A DNA stretch of 64,000 bases from Sporomusa malonica (GCF_041428715.1 NZ_CP155572.1); one strand, 5' to 3'; numbered from the stretch's first letter, positions 18,601 through 26,607 are shown. Numbers and translations: made by a program. The notes: generated by a model from the letters alone, not told the origin.

Positions 18601-18750
18601 CAGCAAGATACTCGGGTAAAAGCAGTTTTTGCAGACTATTTACCATTCCCAATTGAGGAATACTACCGGCAAGGTAAGACTACTTTTAATAAAATAGGGA
18701 ATAAGTTTGAGCAAATAATGCTGGACAAGGTGTATGCGGAGGTCAAATAA
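15658..18750 (+). CDS. SARP-like activator: OmpR-type winged helix, BTAD, AAA ATPase and TPR
   Basis: About 1030 aa. Residues ~5-90 resemble the winged DNA-binding domain of SARP/AfsR proteins (SREELAALLWQDMEE, KQNLRNTLYLLKKL). Residues ~95-240 are a bacterial transcriptional activator domain (LYRGEFLAGF, YNESAYRTLMKVYERAG, LSSELGISPQDKTKEAY). A P-loop GEQGVGKT lies at 280-287 and a Walker B-like LLIVDDVQWLD near 396. The rest is helical and TPR-like, with a clear repeat LAEALYYYEQAIRVAGRS. Such proteins are ATP-dependent switches that recruit RNA polymerase at direct-repeat sites. The start at 15658 is chosen over ATG 15637 because GAGGA precedes it by 8 nt. It lies directly upstream of hutU, and I infer that it activates the hut and lyase promoters. 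Confidence 0.85.
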   Translation: MNELAAVLLGSPEIYWNGKRLFFPFAKMEALLYYLLVKKNSSREELAALLWQDMEEKAAKQNLRNTLYLLKKLTTEDLVLTPSRTNILLNTGAVSITTDIQEFYAVSPEESLVLYRGEFLAGFTCKDAEDFEAWVSRQRESCKEDMIARLTKVIVSQLNNKDYSATERYLKQLIVLDEYNESAYRTLMKVYERAGVFNKSIELYDSLKRKLSSELGISPQDKTKEAYERVRSKILNHLAEPAEQTAESFFGREREFQWLKSIVADFCAGCSQSVLTILSGEQGVGKTAIVQRLQENIAADSITVLRTQCYQAEQDYPYKAWNNIFCQAMDLLTQQGVVLPAVWYQVISYVFPAVLSNNAIACQSQTPNGYNIHSGMIEEVMCSILGKIAAHRKVLLIVDDVQWLDTQGLSVLRQLLRAPKQQILCITTCRSEYQEQVELFIRDFSRNGLVEHLIIENFSLEEVARFSEQMLPADKITASLQQKLYEYTDGNALFLVESFKLIKMGQNVNRLSPRLRSVLHEQVNALSDNARKVLDVISAFFNNVGYNELLAVCGMNEFEIVEAIEELQHKRLIQEIDGASPGLRGPVYKYNHIRIRSYVYAELSSSRKRMIHKRAGSYLEDLMNKDSCGRDLCSEILYHYSQIDEKIKVLEYTIKIAERYCCPQYELFPEFSETYSGNGFIFENKLQIMGYLDKIQVLLAALGEGQVSQESLSRFRAAYLEMLGRFHIWRGDHLSGLKAIHQMLRLSSKKGFTDYLIKGYQQVVYCAIQIRNPKLIELFANKLLQTAKDANLEEKRAATQRFLGISYALRQDKGLAEQCYRQSISHYKRLGERRGEFNLHIAASYNYIGDLRRMEAELAEALYYYEQAIRVAGRSNISAGVAIFLINAGHTAYDLGEYGKAFAYLEDALTLEEQFGEYQGFWCLRSFCTLHTLLALLAVRDNCLHKGRSYLEKADGFLQRYHDNYQAGLTARAKLEIGIRMQQDTRVKAVFADYLPFPIEEYYRQGKTTFNKIGNKFEQIMLDKVYAEVK

Positions 18751-18767
18751 AGCGTAAGGAATACTTG

Positions 18768-18803
18768 GGAAGATCAAGACCGCAGTGTTGGTTTTGGTCT
18801 TCC
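18768..18803 (+). terminator. Terminator-like hairpin after the SARP-like gene
   Basis: GGAAGATCAAGACC pairs with GGTTTTGGTCTTCC through two G-U pairs. The following T-stretch is weak (TTAAAAC). It separates the regulator from the hutU promoter. Confidence 0.6.
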
Positions 18804-18832
18804 TTAAAACTATATAGGTTCATAAACTTGTT

Positions 18833-18865
18833 TTGACGTTTTGTTGACGCACCGTATGCTATATT
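18833..18865 (+). promoter_or_regulatory. hutU promoter with two TTGACG direct repeats
   Basis: TTGACG occurs at 18833-18838 and 18844-18849, an 11-bp period, with TATATT at 18860-18865, ten bases after the second repeat. Neither repeat is at the normal 17-bp distance from TATATT, which is what an activator-dependent SARP-type promoter looks like: direct repeats replace the -35 box. The lyase promoter at 26608 has the same geometry. RNA polymerase recruitment by the upstream BTAD protein is inferred. Confidence 0.7.
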
Positions 18866-18912
18866 GTTTTTAAAAGTAAGATACTTATAAAGCCATGTTT
18901 GGAGGGGTAATT

Positions 18913-20943
18913 ATGTCTATTAGTAATAATGGGATTAGTAATGCTATGCAAATCAAGCTGGATAATGTGCTGCCAGAAATGCCGGTATTTGAAGCTGGAA
19001 TTCGACGTGCACCCAATAGAGGGTTTCGTTTGACTCAGGCACAGACAAAAGTGGCCTTGAAAAATGCACTGCGCTATGTGCCAGAAGAGTTGCATAATGT
19101 ATTGGCTCCTGAGTTTATGGTGGAACTGCGTACACTCGGCAGGATTTATGCTTATCGGTATATGCCAAAGGAAAAAATTTGCGGTAAACCAATTAATGAA
19201 TATAAAGGCAATTGCGTAGAGGGCAAGGCTTTCCAGGTAATGATAGAGAACAACTTAGACCCAGCAGTTGCTCTTTATCCGTATGAGCTTGTTACCTATG
19301 GTGAAACAGGGAGCGTATGCCAAAACTGGCTGCAGTACCAGCTTATCAAAAAATATCTCGAAGTCATGACTAACCATCAGACGCTTGTTGTTGAATCCGG
19401 TCATCCGCTAGGGTTATTCCCCTCACGCCCGGAAGCCCCCAGGGTAATTATAACTAATGCGCTAATGATTGGTATGTTTGATAACCAGGATGACTGGGAA
19501 ATTGCCGAACAAATGGGTGTGGCTAATTATGGCCAGATGACTGCAGGCGGCTGGATGTATATTGGACCGCAAGGAATTGTGCACGGCACTTTTAATACCC
19601 TTCTTACCGCAGGCCGAAAACGTTTGGGCGTACCGGCGGACGGAGATCTTCGCGGTCATTTGTTTGTTTCTTCAGGACTAGGCGGCATGAGCGGCGCCCA
19701 GCCTAAAGCCATTGAGATTGCGGGCGGTGTGGGTATTGTTGCCGAGGTGGACTATTCAAGGATCAAAACGCGCTATGATCAAGGGTGGGTCAGCAAAATT
19801 TCCTCAGATTTAGATGAAGTTTTTAACCTGGCAGAAGAGTACCAAACAAAAAAAGAGCCGATATCTATTGCCTACCACGGCAATGTTGTGGATTTATTGG
19901 AGTATGCAGTCAAACACAATAAACAGATTCCGCTGCTTTCTGACCAGACTTCCTGTCATGTAGCCTATGATGGCGGCTATTGTCCGCAAGGATTGAGTTT
20001 TGAAGAACGGACCAATCTCCTGGCAGCAGACCGGAAGCAGTTCCGTGAATTGGTTGATAGGAGCTTGCAGCGCCATTTTGAACTTATTAAGATACTGGCA
20101 GAACGGGGAACCTATTTCTTTGATTACGGCAACGCCTTCTTAAAAGCTGTGTATGATGCTGGTGTTAAAGAGGTTGCCAAGAATGGCTACGACGAGCGGG
20201 ATGGCTTTATTTTCCCGTCATATGTCGAAGATATCATGGGCCCGGAACTGTTTGATTACGGTTATGGACCTTTCCGCTGGGTTTGCCTGAGCGGTGATCC
20301 GGAGGATTTGCGTAAGACTGACAGGGCTGCGATGGAGTGCATTGACCCAAACAGGCGCGGCCAAGACCGTGATAACTACATTTGGATTCGTGATGCTGAA
20401 CAAAATAAACTGGTAGTAGGGACTCAAGCGCGGATCTTGTATCAGGACGCTGAAGGGCGTCTCAAGATTGCTCTGAAATTTAATGATATGGTTCGCAATA
20501 AAGAAATCGGGACTGTTATGCTGGGACGCGACCATCATGATGTCAGCGGTACAGACTCACCATTCAGGGAGACTGCCAACATCAAGGATGGCAGCAATAT
20601 TATGGCAGATATGGCAGTACAGTGTTTTGCCGGTAATGCGGCAAGGGGCATGAGCCTTGTTGCTTTGCATAATGGTGGCGGTGTTGGGATTGGTAAATCT
20701 ATCAATGGTGGTTTTGGCATGGTGCTAGACGGCAGCGAGCGGGTTGATGAGATTTTGCGCCAGGCAATGCTGTGGGATGTTATTGGCGGTGTGGCCCGCC
20801 GGGCGTGGGCCAGAAACGAACATTCAATTGAAACCATTGTAGAATTCAACCAGCAGTATGCTGGTAAAGGCCATGCAACACTGCCTTATATTCCGGCGGA
20901 AAGCCTAATTGACAGCATTGTTGACAAAGTGTTTGCAAAGTAG
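18913..20943 (+). CDS. hutU: Urocanate hydratase, long (UROC1-like) form
   Basis: 676 aa; common bacterial HutU is about 555 aa, while this length and wording match the animal UROC1-like group. It adds water to urocanate to give 4-imidazolone-5-propionate using bound NAD+. Signature pieces are LFVSSGLGGMSGAQPKAIEI, MTAGGWMYIGPQGIVHGTFN, SRDHHDVSGTDSPFRE-like (here GRDHHDVSGTDSPFRE) and GPFRWVCLSGDPEDL; the last is typical of the long form. ATG 18913 is chosen over ATG 18895 because GGAGGGG lies between them. It is the first gene of hutU-hutI-ftcD-fchA. A close relative acting on thiourocanate cannot be excluded. Confidence 0.95.
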   Translation: MSISNNGISNAMQIKLDNVLPEMPVFEAGIRRAPNRGFRLTQAQTKVALKNALRYVPEELHNVLAPEFMVELRTLGRIYAYRYMPKEKICGKPINEYKGNCVEGKAFQVMIENNLDPAVALYPYELVTYGETGSVCQNWLQYQLIKKYLEVMTNHQTLVVESGHPLGLFPSRPEAPRVIITNALMIGMFDNQDDWEIAEQMGVANYGQMTAGGWMYIGPQGIVHGTFNTLLTAGRKRLGVPADGDLRGHLFVSSGLGGMSGAQPKAIEIAGGVGIVAEVDYSRIKTRYDQGWVSKISSDLDEVFNLAEEYQTKKEPISIAYHGNVVDLLEYAVKHNKQIPLLSDQTSCHVAYDGGYCPQGLSFEERTNLLAADRKQFRELVDRSLQRHFELIKILAERGTYFFDYGNAFLKAVYDAGVKEVAKNGYDERDGFIFPSYVEDIMGPELFDYGYGPFRWVCLSGDPEDLRKTDRAAMECIDPNRRGQDRDNYIWIRDAEQNKLVVGTQARILYQDAEGRLKIALKFNDMVRNKEIGTVMLGRDHHDVSGTDSPFRETANIKDGSNIMADMAVQCFAGNAARGMSLVALHNGGGVGIGKSINGGFGMVLDGSERVDEILRQAMLWDVIGGVARRAWARNEHSIETIVEFNQQYAGKGHATLPYIPAESLIDSIVDKVFAK

Positions 20944-20980
20944 GCGCCGAACATCATATTTATATATTCCGCAGTAAAGG

Positions 20981-21020
20981 ATTTTGCAGGCGCATGCAGT
21001 CGGTGCATTGCCTGCAAAAT
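20981..21020 (+). promoter_or_regulatory. Hairpin between hutU and hutI
   Basis: ATTTTGCAGGC pairs with GCCTGCAAAAT, and ATGCA/TGCAT can extend the stem inside. The T-run is short (CTTAATG), so it may be a partial terminator or a transcript-stability element that sets hutU above the downstream genes. Confidence 0.55.
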
Positions 21021-21055
21021 CTTAATGCGTTGTATATGTAAGAAGGAGCAGAAAG

Positions 21056-22321
21056 ATGTCAGGTAAAAAATTGCTGATTAAACATGCGGCAGAACTAGTT
21101 ACTTGTGTCGGATCAGCCCCAAAGCAGGGGCAGGCTATGAGCGATATCGGGATTATTCCGGACGGTGCACTGCTTGCTGAGGATGGCAAGATTATCTGGG
21201 TGGGGCCTACAGCAGAACTGCCTGCGCTTGACGAAAGCCAGTGGGAGGTAATTGACGCAGCCGGGCAGTGTGTTATGCCAGGGTTTGTTGATTCTCACAC
21301 GCACATGGTATTTGGCGGCTATCGGGCAGAGGAGTTTTTCTGGCGTTTGGGAGGTACACCCTACCTGGAAATATTAGAGCGTGGCGGCGGAATCTTGAAC
21401 ACTGTGCAGGCAACCCGGGCGGCTGGTTTAGAGGAATTGAAGGAACTGGCCGGGCGGCGGCTGGCTGGTATGCTGGCTATGGGTGTAACTACGGTGGAGG
21501 GCAAGAGTGGCTATGGCCTGGATAAAGAAACTGAATTACGGCAACTGGCCGTTATGTCTGAACTCAACCGGGAACAGCCTGTAGAAATAGTACCAACCTT
21601 TATGGGGGCACATGCAGTGCCGCCCGAATATAAAGGACGTACAGATGAGTACGTTGAGTACATTATTAAAGATGTTTTGCCTGCCGTGGCTGAGCAGGGG
21701 ATTGCCGAGTTCTGTGATGTATTCTGCGAGCAGGGTGTATTCTCGCTAGCCCAGTCCCGGCGACTGCTGGAAGCTGCAAAAAATCTGGGCTTAAAAGCCA
21801 AGTTGCATGCGGATGAGATTGTCCCTTTAGGTGGGGCAGAGCTGGCTGCAGAGCTGGATGCTTGTTCTGCTGACCATCTGCTGCAGGCATCAGATGCTGG
21901 CATTGAAGCTTTGGGAAGAAAAAGCACGGTAGCTACCCTGCTGCCAATGACCGCATTTTGCTTGCGCGAGCCATATGCACGCGCCCGGGCAATGATTGAC
22001 GGCGGGGCTGCTGTGGCGCTGGCGACAGACTACAATCCTGGCAGTTGCTTTAGCCATTCTATCCCGCTGGTGGCATCTCTTGCTGCAATTCAGTTAGGGA
22101 TGAAACCGGCCGAGATTGTGACGGCACTGACCATTAATGGTGCGGCAGCAGTAAGCCGGGCAGATCGGGTTGGCAGTCTGGAGATCGGTAAACAAGCCGA
22201 TGTTGTAATTCTGGAATATCCATCACACCTGTTTTTGGTGTATCATGCCGGTATGAACATTGTGGACAAAGTGATAAAACATGGACAGCTTATTTGGAAT
22301 AAAGCTGTCCAATACAACTAG
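21056..22321 (+). CDS. hutI: Imidazolonepropionase
   Basis: 421 aa amidohydrolase of normal length. It opens the imidazolone ring to N-formimino-L-glutamate. The metal site shows DSHTHMVFGG (HxH) near residue 80, ITTFMGAHAVP-like (here VPTFMGAHAVP), KLHADEIVPLGGAELA with a further His ligand, and ATDYNPGSCFSHSIPL with the catalytic Asp. ATG 21056 follows an AAGGAG site by 9 nt. It is the second hut gene after hutU and is followed 16 bp later by ftcD. Confidence 0.97.
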   Translation: MSGKKLLIKHAAELVTCVGSAPKQGQAMSDIGIIPDGALLAEDGKIIWVGPTAELPALDESQWEVIDAAGQCVMPGFVDSHTHMVFGGYRAEEFFWRLGGTPYLEILERGGGILNTVQATRAAGLEELKELAGRRLAGMLAMGVTTVEGKSGYGLDKETELRQLAVMSELNREQPVEIVPTFMGAHAVPPEYKGRTDEYVEYIIKDVLPAVAEQGIAEFCDVFCEQGVFSLAQSRRLLEAAKNLGLKAKLHADEIVPLGGAELAAELDACSADHLLQASDAGIEALGRKSTVATLLPMTAFCLREPYARARAMIDGGAAVALATDYNPGSCFSHSIPLVASLAAIQLGMKPAEIVTALTINGAAAVSRADRVGSLEIGKQADVVILEYPSHLFLVYHAGMNIVDKVIKHGQLIWNKAVQYN

Positions 22322-22337
22322 AAAGGAAGTTATAATT

Positions 22338-23228
22338 GTGGCAAAACTTGTAGAATGTGTACCAAATTTTAGTGAGGGACGGCGGCCGGAGGTTATTGCG
22401 GCTATTGTTAATGAAGTAAAAAATGTTGAAGGTGTTACACTGCTTAATGTCAACTCAGATGGCAGTCATAATCGTACTGTAGTTACATTTGTCGGCGATC
22501 CTCAGGCTGCTAAACTGGCTGCTTTTAACGCCTGCACTAAAGCCGCCGAACTTATTGATATGGAACAGCATCAGGGAGAGCATCCCAGAGTTGGTGCAAC
22601 TGATGTTATTCCGTTTATTCCTGTAAGTGAGATCACTATGGAAGAATGCATTCAGCTGGCGAATGAACTAGGCCGGGAAATTGGTGAAAAGCTTAACATC
22701 CCAGTGTATTTATATGAAGCAGCAGCCAAAACGCCGGCGCGGGTCAAACTGCCTGATGTCCGGAAAGGTGAGTATGAAGGACTGAAAACAGCAATCACCA
22801 CCCCTGAACGCCAGCCCGACTATGGCCCTGCCCGCATGCATCCGGCTGCAGGTGCGACGGTCGTTGGCGCAAGGCAATTTCTAATAGCCTATAACATAAA
22901 TTTGAGTACCAGTGATGTCAATATCGCTAAAAAAATTGCCGGAAGCATACGTGAAGCCAAGGGCGGTTATAAATTTTGCCGCGCTATGGGGGTTATGATT
23001 GAAGAGCGGAATATGGCACAAGTAACTATCAATATGGTCGATTATACCGGCACGCCGCTGCACAGGGTATTTGAGACTGTTAAATCGGAAGCAGCGCGTT
23101 ATGGCGTAAACGTCATCGGCAGTGAGATTGTCGGTATGGTGCCGCTGCAGGCGCTGATTGATACTGCAGATTTCTACCTGCGTCTAGAGGGTTTTGACCG
23201 AAAGCAAGTATTAGAAGAAAACCTTTGA
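22338..23228 (+). CDS. ftcD: Glutamate formiminotransferase (copy 1)
   Basis: 296 aa, a stand-alone formiminotransferase domain. It moves the formimino group from N-formimino-glutamate to tetrahydrofolate, freeing glutamate. It begins AKLVECVPNFSEG, with HRTVVTFVGDP-like (here NRTVVTFVGDP), DMEQHQGEHPRVGATDVIPF (catalytic and folate-site His) and GATVVGARQFLIAYNINL. In animals this domain is fused to the cyclodeaminase; here the cyclodeaminase is the next gene. GTG 22338 is selected because a GAAAGGAAG site precedes it and homologues start at this residue. A near-identical copy lies at 38409. Confidence 0.96.
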   Translation: MAKLVECVPNFSEGRRPEVIAAIVNEVKNVEGVTLLNVNSDGSHNRTVVTFVGDPQAAKLAAFNACTKAAELIDMEQHQGEHPRVGATDVIPFIPVSEITMEECIQLANELGREIGEKLNIPVYLYEAAAKTPARVKLPDVRKGEYEGLKTAITTPERQPDYGPARMHPAAGATVVGARQFLIAYNINLSTSDVNIAKKIAGSIREAKGGYKFCRAMGVMIEERNMAQVTINMVDYTGTPLHRVFETVKSEAARYGVNVIGSEIVGMVPLQALIDTADFYLRLEGFDRKQVLEENL

Positions 23229-23245
23229 TAAAGGGGCTGGATAAC

Positions 23246-23872
23246 ATGTTAATTCAAATGAAGATTAACGAGTTTCTTGAAGAATTGGGATCAAACTCAC
23301 CTGCTCCGGGCGGCGGTAGTATCTCGGCTTTGGCCGGCGCGCTTGGAGGGGCCTTGACGGCAATGGTCTGCCGTCTTACAGTAGGTAGCAGCAAATATGC
23401 TGAAGTACAGAGTGAGGTAGAGGCAATTCTTGTGGAAGTTGATCAATTATCAAATGTGCTTGCCAGATGTGTTGATGCCGATACGGAGGCTTTTAACAAA
23501 GTAATGGCAGCATATAAACTCCCCAAGGTAGCAGAGGATGAGAAATTGGCACGCAGTGAAGCCATTCAGCAAGCAATGGTATATGCCACCAATCTGCCGC
23601 TGGATGTTGCCTCATGCTGCTTAAAGGTATTATCAATGGCAGTGCGGGTATTAGCCATTGGCAACACTAACGCCGCAAGTGATGCTGCTGTAGCAGGACT
23701 CATGGCTCATGCAGGTTTGCATGGTGCGCTGTATAATGTAAAAATTAATCTGAGCAGTATAAAAGAACAAGGTTATCAAAATGATATTCAAGCTAAAATG
23801 GCACTCATTATAAAAGAGGACGAGCGTCTTCATAATGAGCTTGTAGCAGTTGCCGGCAAGGTTATTGGCTAA
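23246..23872 (+). CDS. fchA: Formimidoyl-tetrahydrofolate cyclodeaminase (copy 1)
   Basis: 208 aa helical protein. It converts 5-formimino-THF to 5,10-methenyl-THF and ammonia, passing a one-carbon unit to the folate pool. Hallmarks are SNSPAPGGGSISALAGALGG near the N-terminus, DADTEAFNKVMAAYKLPK and NTNAASDAAVAGLMAHAGL. ATG 23246 is used because AAGGGG precedes it; an in-frame TTG at 23225 overlaps the ftcD stop and lacks a site. It is the last gene of the hutU-hutI-ftcD-fchA run and is followed by a strong terminator. A paralogue is at 39322. Confidence 0.95.
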   Translation: MLIQMKINEFLEELGSNSPAPGGGSISALAGALGGALTAMVCRLTVGSSKYAEVQSEVEAILVEVDQLSNVLARCVDADTEAFNKVMAAYKLPKVAEDEKLARSEAIQQAMVYATNLPLDVASCCLKVLSMAVRVLAIGNTNAASDAAVAGLMAHAGLHGALYNVKINLSSIKEQGYQNDIQAKMALIIKEDERLHNELVAVAGKVIG

Positions 23873-23884
23873 TTATTTTAAGAA

Positions 23885-23922
23885 AAAAGGACTGATCTCG
23901 AGACGAGTATCAGTCCTTTTTA
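23885..23922. terminator. Bidirectional terminator after fchA
   Basis: AAAAGGACTGAT (23885-23896) pairs with ATCAGTCCTTTT (23909-23920), with an inner CTCG/CGAG stem. A- and T-runs on either side serve fchA and the convergent activator gene. Confidence 0.92.
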
Positions 23923-23956
23923 TTATGTATTGCACTAGAGCTGCAGTCGCTCTTTA

Positions 23957-25342
23957 TTATTCGGCAGCAAAATGTACGTTTTTGGTAATATTTAATTTTT
24001 TTATACGGACCTGAAGGTTCTGACGGTGTATTCCAAGTGACGAGGCTGCTCTCGTAATATTGCCGTTATTTGATGTAAGGGCATCTATGATCAGTTTGCG
24101 TTCAACTTCATCAAGTGTTTGGGGCAATGATTGGGGTTTTAGGTTGTCTAACAATGTAGGGCGTTTAGTGAGTAAATATTGTTTATGAAAATAATCGGGC
24201 AGGTAGCTTGAAGTCAGGATTGCTTCATTTTCAGAAAAACTAATGGCATTTTCCAACACATGGCATAACTCACGAACATTGCCCGGCCATTTATGATTAA
24301 GAAATATGTTTTCGAGATCAGCCGAAAGCTTAGTTATTTGTTTGCCATACACTTTGTTAAATCTACTGATAAAGTATTCGGCAAGCAGCAAAATATCTTC
24401 TTGCCTTTCCCGCAGCGGTGGAATATTTAGATTAACAACAGCCACGCGATAGTAGAAGTCTTCGCGCATCTTGTTTTCTGCCAGCAGCTTGTGGCAATCG
24501 ACGTTGGTAGAACTGATTATCCGGCAATTAACGGGTGCTTCATTAGTACCGCCAAGACGGCGGAATTTTTTCTCCTCAAGAATTCGTAGAAGCTTTGCTT
24601 GCAGAACTAGACTCATGCTATTTATTTCATCTAAGAACAATGTGCCTTTTCCGGCCTGTTCCAATAACCCCGGTGTGTTTTCAGCTCCGGTAAAAGCTCC
24701 CTTGGTTGTGCCAAAAATCATACTTTCCAGTAAAGTTTCAGGTATCGCTGCACAATTCAAGGCAACAAACGGATGGGAAGAAGTAGGGCCGTAGTTATGG
24801 ATGCTTTGGGCAAAAATCTCTTTTCCTGTACCAGTTTCGCCGGTTAATAATATGGGGGCAAAGCTAAGTGCAGCTTTTTTTGCTTTATCAATCACTGTCG
24901 CAATTTGAGGACTTTTACCAATTAGACATTCAAAATTATAACTGGTGCCATTCTGCAATTTATTGCTGCTATGACAGTAATTTTGCAACTGCTCTTGCAG
25001 TTTGTATACTTTGTTAAGTAAATTGGTCATTTCGGTAATGTTTTTATTAATTGAACAAACTGCGACAATCTCGCCTTCGTTTTCAATCGGTACTATGGTA
25101 GAAAGCATGTGTACTTCACGGTGATCTACTGTGCGATACTTATTATATTTGTCAAAGGAGGGTTTGCCGGTAAAAAATACACCACGAAGCTCCTCAAGCA
25201 TATAGTTTCGTTGGGAAGGCTCAAACCGTTCAATCTTGTTATTATAAAACAATTCCTCGCCGTGCTTATTGATTACATATACCGCATCTTGAATGAAGTT
25301 TGTAATAGTCTCTAAATATAATGATTTATCGATAGAATCCAA
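23957..25342 (-). CDS. RocR-like sigma-54-dependent activator
   Basis: 461 aa. The N-terminal ~110 residues look like a PAS-type sensory domain (AVYVINKHGEELFYNNKIE). The AAA+ domain has GETGTGKE (Walker A), GAFTGA (sigma-54 contact loop), LFLDEIN (Walker B) and the PPLRERQEDILLL stretch. The C-terminus is a Fis-type helix-turn-helix (NITRAASSLGIHRQNLQVRI). Length and layout match Bacillus RocR, the arginine/ornithine catabolism activator. There is no receiver domain, so it should sense a small molecule directly. The start is a TTG at 25342 with only a weak upstream site. It is divergent from the sensor gene at 25764, whose sigma-54 promoter it probably drives. Confidence 0.92.
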   Translation of the reverse strand: MDSIDKSLYLETITNFIQDAVYVINKHGEELFYNNKIERFEPSQRNYMLEELRGVFFTGKPSFDKYNKYRTVDHREVHMLSTIVPIENEGEIVAVCSINKNITEMTNLLNKVYKLQEQLQNYCHSSNKLQNGTSYNFECLIGKSPQIATVIDKAKKAALSFAPILLTGETGTGKEIFAQSIHNYGPTSSHPFVALNCAAIPETLLESMIFGTTKGAFTGAENTPGLLEQAGKGTLFLDEINSMSLVLQAKLLRILEEKKFRRLGGTNEAPVNCRIISSTNVDCHKLLAENKMREDFYYRVAVVNLNIPPLRERQEDILLLAEYFISRFNKVYGKQITKLSADLENIFLNHKWPGNVRELCHVLENAISFSENEAILTSSYLPDYFHKQYLLTKRPTLLDNLKPQSLPQTLDEVERKLIIDALTSNNGNITRAASSLGIHRQNLQVRIKKLNITKNVHFAAE

Positions 25343-25384
25343 TATTTTTTCAACTCACTATCTGCTAATTGTTAACAATATTTT

Positions 25385-25399
25385 AACCAATAATTGGTT
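25385..25399. promoter_or_regulatory. AACCAATAATTGGTT palindrome, candidate activator binding site
   Basis: A perfect 7+1+7 palindrome about 143 bp upstream of the -24 element of the sigma-54 promoter, the usual range for an enhancer-binding protein site. It is next to the start of the RocR-like gene, so it may also mediate autoregulation. Binding is inferred. Confidence 0.55.
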
Positions 25400-25541
25400 G
25401 GATGTAAAGATATACATGCAATAAAATGTTGCGCAAAATTTCGATGCGGTTGATATTTATAATGCGGTATAACAAAAAACGTTTTAGTGTAAAATGCAAG
25501 AATTAAAGAAAAAATGGATCTATTGACAAATGTACTTCTAT

Positions 25542-25557
25542 TGGCACAATTTTTGCA
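25542..25557 (+). promoter_or_regulatory. Sigma-54 promoter (-24/-12)
   Basis: TGGCAC-N5-TTGCA with exact spacing, matching the consensus. It points toward the sensor gene at 25764. An enhancer-binding protein gene is divergent from it. Confidence 0.85.
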
Positions 25558-25763
25558 AAACATGTTATATATATGAAAATTTATAAGCATTCGTAGGAGG
25601 AATAAAAGGAAAGACAAGTCAAAACCATGGTTAGAGCGATTTCCTAACGGTATTGTGTTGTTTTTTGGAAACTTACTCGTAGCTGTAGTGATAAATTACG
25701 GACCGTTTTTAAGCAGAGCGGTTGTAAGAGCAAAAATTGATTGAAATGAAGATGGGAGAATTT

Positions 25764-26600
25764 ATGTATAATAATGTATTGGATTATTTTATATATGTTA
25801 TGCCCTATATATGGGAGTTGTCTTTTGGAAAAATAGGTGTTAGTGTAACTGATTGCGAAAAGTTCATTTTTTCTAAACCTGGCAAGGAATTTGGTCCCCA
25901 AATCCCAGTAGGAACGCCGATTAAACCTGGATATGCAATCTATCAGGCAATTCATGAGAAACGCACTGTTATCGCTAAACTTGATAAAGGTGCGTATGGT
26001 GTAGCTATTGTAGCCCTCGCTGCGCCTATTGTGGACGAATATGGAAAAGTGGTGGGAGCGGTTAGCCTGTCAGAACCTATTGATAAGGAGGAGGCACTGC
26101 GCGAGCTTGCCGAAAAAATGTCAAAAGGTCTTAGCATACTTGTTGGCGCTACTGAAAGTATATCCGGACAGACGCAAGATCTGGCAGCTATGACCCGGCA
26201 AATGGCGGAGTCTTCAATAGCAGCTAAAAACCGTATGCGGGAGACTGATGCAGTGCTTAGCCTTATCAAATCTGTAGCTGCCCAAAGTAACTTACTTGGA
26301 CTTAATGCGGCCATCGAATCTGCGCGGGTGGGTGAGCATGGGCGTGGTTTTGGTGTAGTCGCTGAGGAAATACGTAAGCTAGCTACAAGGAGCGCTGAAT
26401 CTATAAGCAAAATTGAGTTGATTATCGGTGCGATTAAAGCTGACAGTGAGCAAGGATACTGCCAGATTAGCCAGGTCGAGGCAGCGATAAACGAGATAGC
26501 AGAGGCAACTGTCAAGATTGCTGGAGCAGTAAATGAAACAGATGAAATTGCTAGTATGTTGGAGCAACTTGCTGCAAAAATAGGGCGTGATAAGCATTAA
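25764..26600 (+). CDS. Soluble methyl-accepting-type sensor protein
   Basis: About 278 aa without membrane segments. Residues ~1-130 are a small ligand domain (VTDCEKFIFSKPGKEFG, PIKPGYAIYQAIHEKRTV, PIVDEYGKVVGAVSL). Residues ~135-275 are a coiled coil with the chemoreceptor signalling tip (QSNLLGLNAAIESARVGEHG, GFGVVAEEIRKLATRS). It may pass a cytoplasmic cue to the chemotaxis machinery. The receptor tip is shorter than in full chemoreceptors. The start is uncertain: ATG 25764 has GGGAG five bases upstream and fits homologue length, while in-frame TTG 25737 and ATG 25746 lie upstream. It is placed after the sigma-54 promoter and just before the lyase promoter, so its ligand may relate to the lyase substrate. 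Confidence 0.85.
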   Translation: MYNNVLDYFIYVMPYIWELSFGKIGVSVTDCEKFIFSKPGKEFGPQIPVGTPIKPGYAIYQAIHEKRTVIAKLDKGAYGVAIVALAAPIVDEYGKVVGAVSLSEPIDKEEALRELAEKMSKGLSILVGATESISGQTQDLAAMTRQMAESSIAAKNRMRETDAVLSLIKSVAAQSNLLGLNAAIESARVGEHGRGFGVVAEEIRKLATRSAESISKIELIIGAIKADSEQGYCQISQVEAAINEIAEATVKIAGAVNETDEIASMLEQLAAKIGRDKH

Positions 26601-26607
26601 ATATGTT

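Larger units (their letters stand above)
25343..25763. other. Intergenic region with sigma-54 control elements
   Basis: This 421-bp gap between the divergent activator and sensor genes carries a 15-bp palindrome (25385-25399), a consensus sigma-54 promoter (25542-25557) and an AGGAGG at about 25595 that is not followed by a usable start codon in range. About 180 bp of untranslated leader would precede the sensor gene. I see no further gene. Confidence 0.6.

Noticed and set aside
21056..23872. A third TTGACG pair before hutI, ftcD or fchA
   Set aside because: None found; these genes have short gaps and are best read as continuing the hutU transcript.
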